Source: Labrys miyagiensis (GTDB taxonomy: Bacteria; Pseudomonadota; Alphaproteobacteria; Rhizobiales; Labraceae). From it: a DNA stretch of 64,000 nt. A model generated the notes under the pieces. It did no database searches, had not been told where the DNA came from, and saw only the letters and a list, made by a program, of their open reading frames with translations. The stretch lies in assembly GCF_030160835.1 (NCBI RefSeq), contig NZ_BSPC01000021.1:31575-95574 (forward strand), given 5' to 3'. A program made the position numbers and the translations under genes. Shown here in pieces: positions 61,141 through 64,000 of this stretch (position 1 is the first letter of the stretch; each line of letters opens with the position of its first letter).

Positions 61141-63414
61141 TCAGCAGCCTTTTAGTCCTTTCCGGCTGCTGCATATCGCACGCAGGTTGTCGGCAGCAGC
61201 AGAATACCCCAGGTCGCTCGCTCGACGAAACCACGTAACTGCCTGCAAATAGTCCATCTGTACCCCGTGACCATCTTCGTAGAGCACTCCGATGTTATTG
61301 ATCGCTTCGGGAACTCCTAGATCGCTGGCCTTTCGATACCAACTCATCGCCTCCGTATAGTCCTGCCCGACTGCGAGGCCGGTATCGTAAAAGAAACCGA
61401 CTTTGACCATTGCATAGCCATTTCCAAGGTCGGCCGCTTTTCGATACCAACTCAACGCCTCCTGATAGTCCTGCCCAACAGCGAGACCCGCATCGTAAAA
61501 GTAACCGATTTCGGCCATAGCAGATACATTTCCGAGGTCGGCCGCCTTTCGATACCAACTCATCGCCTGATTATAGTCTCGCGAAACACCACGGCCTTTT
61601 TCGTAAAGACTTCCGAGGTTGGACATGGCTTCTGCATTTCCGAGATTAGCTGCCTTTCCGTACCACGTCATTGCCTCCTGATAATTTACTGGCACTCCTC
61701 TACCGTCTTCATAAAGATAACCGATTTCGACCATAGCCGCTACATCGTTTAGGGCTGCCGCTTTCATAAACCAGCTCATCGCTTGCTTATAGTCGGTCGC
61801 GACACCTTGTCCATTTTCGTAGAGAGAGCCGACGTGATAGATCGCGAACGGGTACTGTAAGTCCGCAGCCCTGCGGTACCAAGTCATCGCCTGTTGAAAA
61901 TCTTGTTCGACGCCTCGACCCTTTTCATAGAGGACACCAAGGTTGTCGATTGACACAGGGTTTCCTAGGTCGGCCGCCTTGCGAAACCAAATTGCGGCCT
62001 CCTGACTATTTTGGGTCACTCCATCTCCGTAATCGTATAGGAAACCTATGTTTCCCATCGCGGCGGTGCTTCCTAGGTCCGCAGCCTTGCGATACCAACT
62101 TATTGCGGTCGAGTAATCCTTGCTCGCGTTATAGGCGCGGCCCAACTGAAATAAAAACCGTCGGGTTGAAGGAGAATTTTTTGCGGCTTCTTGACAGGCC
62201 GGTATTGCGTTTGCGGGAACGAGCTTGTCCTTATCAATTCCGGGCCCAACATGATCCGGATCAAGCAGTGCGCCCGCAAGACTGTCGCAGGCATTTAAAG
62301 GGGTCGATACTCGAGTAACAACAACACCCGGTACACCCGGCACTAAGGCGATCTGGATGCCCGGCGTTTCGCCGGAGCTTTGTGAAGCTGCCGGTTCTTT
62401 TACATCGTTTGAAGCGAGTTCCGCTAAACGGGCGCTTGCCATCTCTTCGAACACTGTACCTGCATAATGCAGCTTGAATGCCCTCAGGAGTGCAGCATCG
62501 TTCGACGAGGCGAGGGAAGGCCACACAAGCGCAGCCTCGGCTATTCGGGCGTCAGTAGCCGCTACCGGTGGAGGGGCCGGCTCCGTAGACTCTACGAGTT
62601 GAAATTTGTCGAAGAGGTCAACTACCAGCTCGGGCTTCTGCTTGCCGCCAGTGAGATCAATGACGGATCGCGCAACATCTTCGAGCATCGCGGTGATATT
62701 CTCGCCGGGCGTCGGTAGCTTATCCAGAAGGGCAGCAGCAAAGGGCGAATGGTCCCCGCCAGCGGTGCCATCATCCGCGGTCTGCAAGAACTGCGCGGCG
62801 TACATGACGATCAAGCCATCAGGTGGTGCCTGAACCCGAGCGAGACCCCGGGTCTGGGCCACAGCCTTGGTCCCCGCCATACGCTGCTTCAAAGCCTGCT
62901 CGGCCTCATCATCTCGGCACGCGTCGAATAGGGCGATACGGACCCCCTTTGCTTCTCTTAGGCGTTCAAGGACGTCCTCAACCCTGATGAGTTTGCGCTC
63001 CGTTTGGCGCAGTTCCTCGAAAGTGGCATCAGCTGGAACAAGGTAGGGAAGACCCTCAAAGGTGGAACCGTGGCCAGAAAAATACACGATTGCGATATCG
63101 GCGTCCTTGGCGCGATCCTCGAAGCGATCAAGGGCCGTCTCGAAGTCGTCCTTCCCGAGGTCCTCGCCATAGACCACGGCAAATCCCAGCTTGCCCAGGG
63201 TGTCGCGCATGGCCTGAGCATCTTTGACGGGATTGTTGAGATCCGGAGCGAAGATGGGTCCACTGCCACGAGCATAGTGATCAATGCCAATCACCAAGGC
63301 TACTCGGTTGCCCGGCATCGCAACTGCTGGCTCAACCACTGTTGCTTTGGTGTCAGCGTTGGCGCGTGTAACGCCGAGGATGACGAGGAAAAGGACTATC
63401 AATAACCGTGTCAT
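61141..63414 (-). CDS. exported caspase-fold protease with Sel1 repeats
   Basis: 757 residues from ATG 63414 after AAGGGAC. A signal peptide (RLLIVLFLVILGVTRANA) is followed by a caspase-like p20 domain: RVALVIGIDHYARG, NNPVKDAQAMRDTLGKLGF, DIAIVYFSGHGSTFEGLPYL (His115) and VRIALFDACRDDEAEQALKQ (Cys166), so the catalytic dyad is intact. After a linker come eight full and one partial Sel1-like repeat (about residues 455-750; pattern A-x-x-W-Y-R-K-A-A-D-L-G-x-x-x-A-M-x-x-I-G-x-L-Y-x-x-G). Sel1 repeats bind partner proteins. The fusion suggests a periplasmic processing or signalling protease. Similar proteins occur in Hyphomicrobiales, but targets are unknown. Confidence 0.92.
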   Translation of the reverse strand: MTRLLIVLFLVILGVTRANADTKATVVEPAVAMPGNRVALVIGIDHYARGSGPIFAPDLNNPVKDAQAMRDTLGKLGFAVVYGEDLGKDDFETALDRFEDRAKDADIAIVYFSGHGSTFEGLPYLVPADATFEELRQTERKLIRVEDVLERLREAKGVRIALFDACRDDEAEQALKQRMAGTKAVAQTRGLARVQAPPDGLIVMYAAQFLQTADDGTAGGDHSPFAAALLDKLPTPGENITAMLEDVARSVIDLTGGKQKPELVVDLFDKFQLVESTEPAPPPVAATDARIAEAALVWPSLASSNDAALLRAFKLHYAGTVFEEMASARLAELASNDVKEPAASQSSGETPGIQIALVPGVPGVVVTRVSTPLNACDSLAGALLDPDHVGPGIDKDKLVPANAIPACQEAAKNSPSTRRFLFQLGRAYNASKDYSTAISWYRKAADLGSTAAMGNIGFLYDYGDGVTQNSQEAAIWFRKAADLGNPVSIDNLGVLYEKGRGVEQDFQQAMTWYRRAADLQYPFAIYHVGSLYENGQGVATDYKQAMSWFMKAAALNDVAAMVEIGYLYEDGRGVPVNYQEAMTWYGKAANLGNAEAMSNLGSLYEKGRGVSRDYNQAMSWYRKAADLGNVSAMAEIGYFYDAGLAVGQDYQEALSWYRKAADLGNGYAMVKVGFFYDTGLAVGQDYTEAMSWYRKASDLGVPEAINNIGVLYEDGHGVQMDYLQAVTWFRRASDLGYSAAADNLRAICSSRKGLKGC

Positions 63415-63810
63415 GACAAGTCCCTTGGTGCTTATCAATAGCCCCGTACGCCAATTCTACCAGAGGATGCAATCCGGTAAAGTACCACCAGGAACACCAA
63501 GCGGGCGCCGGCTGGGATCGCCCTTTGATGATAAGACCCCGAACATCGAGAACCCCTTAAAGGCCCTTGCCTGGGCCTCTGGCGTCACCTCCCCATGGTC
63601 CCCCCCGCCACCGTCCCCGGGGCATGACCGCGGATGGCATCCAACACGCTATCTTCAATGCCGGCTCACCGTCTTCAAGGTGTGGCGTGCGGACGGCGGG
63701 ATTGAGCATGAACCCGGATAAGTTCGATCGAAGGCGGTGTGCTTATCAGCGACTCTCGCCGATCGCATGGCCGGTCGCCTCTATGTGACTCTGATTCAAG
63801 GCCTCCAGGA
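63415..63810. other. intergenic region before the last IS6 copy
   Basis: About 400 bases. The left part should contain the caspase gene promoter. The remainder has no recognisable gene; short frames lack motifs. Confidence 0.4.
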
Positions 63811-64000
63811 GGCTCTGTCAGAGCAAATTGCCGAAGGTGGCGGCCTAGGGTAGGGAGCGAGGATGGTGAGCCCCGAACCCAATCCATTTCGCTATTTCAA
63901 TTCGTCGCCAGACGTGATCCGCTTCGCTGTGATGATGTACGTTCGCTACCCGTTGTCATGGAGGAATGTGGAGGACCTGCTGCATGAACGGGGCATCGAC
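63811..64000 (+). mobile_element. IS6-family element, type 1 (cut by window end)
   Basis: It begins GGCTCTGTCAGAGCAAATTG, the type-1 end, and runs into the transposase gene, which leaves the window. Confidence 0.85.
63863..64000 (+). CDS. IS6-family transposase (type 1), partial
   Basis: The first 46 residues are visible from ATG 63863 (GGGAGCGAGG upstream): MVSPEPNPFRYFNSSPDVIR, then FAVMMYVRYPLSWRNVEDLL and HERGID. They match the other type-1 copies with several changes (for example VSPE for SRPK and a tryptophan in LSWRN). The frame is open to the last base. Confidence 0.9.
   Translation, partial: MVSPEPNPFRYFNSSPDVIRFAVMMYVRYPLSWRNVEDLLHERGID

Noticed and set aside
1-64000. tRNA, rRNA and CRISPR arrays
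   Set aside because: I looked for T-loop text (GGTTCGAATCC-type) and for evenly spaced direct repeats and found none.

Overview
This 64 kb window comes from an alphaproteobacterium, most likely of the order Hyphomicrobiales (rhizobia and relatives). The evidence is its roughly 60% GC, the DUF992, DUF1127 and DUF3141 proteins, the MetA/MetY pair, ParB/RepB-type and DUF3363 relaxase remnants, and dense IS6-family and IS3-family insertion sequences. I cannot name the genus from the sequence alone. The remnants of plasmid partition and conjugation genes, and the many broken genes, suggest a plasmid or an integrated accessory island that has been repeatedly rearranged by IS elements.

Layout. Positions 1-5.1 kb: a quinone reductase cut by the window edge, a frameshifted cold-shock gene, a threonine aldolase remnant, a GST/DinB pair divergent from a LysR regulator, and small exported proteins. 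5.2-8.2 kb: a GC-rich gene for a six-heme cytochrome c, flanked by 76-bp inverted repeats. 8.4-12.4 kb: an IS scrap-yard with an AT-rich set of three small genes (one phage-like) and a ParE-type toxin-antitoxin pair. 12.8-25.5 kb: the metabolic core. It holds DUF3141, phosphotransacetylase, acetate kinase and FabI, followed by a Tat-signal L-serine dehydratase, pyruvate formate-lyase, its radical-SAM activase and an aspartate:alanine-exchanger-type transporter. Together these could convert serine to pyruvate, then to acetyl-CoA plus formate, then to acetate plus ATP. 25.5-29.2 kb: an IS6 element, orphan small genes, and relaxase and IS3 fragments. 29.2-33.4 kb: a LysR regulator with two aldo/keto reductases and a sugar-epimerase-like dehydrogenase. 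33.5-39.8 kb: a methyltransferase cut by an IS6 element, then a winged-helix/TPR regulator divergent from a flavin monooxygenase, then a second IS6 type. 39.8-44.5 kb: a three-domain glycosyltransferase fusion, a cysteine-rich membrane protein, a RepB remnant and two MITE-like elements. 44.7-49.2 kb: an operon of a cyclic-nucleotide-domain flavoprotein, a phenol-hydroxylase-type monooxygenase and a dienelactone hydrolase. 49.5-54.7 kb: a broken IS3 element, an AraC regulator, DUF1127, metY and metA. 54.9-60.5 kb: an epoxide hydrolase and a TetR-controlled ClC/SPW membrane gene set. 61.1-64.0 kb: a caspase/Sel1-repeat exported protein and the start of another IS6 copy.

The most informative patterns outside ordinary genes are four. 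(1) Six copies of a 150-bp element share terminal inverted repeats of the type GGCATTGTCAACTTAA; they sit at junctions between broken genes and IS remnants, lack target duplications, and keep a coding-like interior. (2) Two near-perfect long palindromes with the same core (TTTATATCGT-N3-ACGATATAAA) lie in front of the ClC gene and between tetR and an SPW membrane gene, and so define a small TetR regulon. (3) The 76-bp inverted repeats bracket the cytochrome gene. (4) A 187-bp element with IS21-type ends lies beside the caspase gene.

All calls come from reading the sequence. No database search was run, and family names are from recognised motifs.
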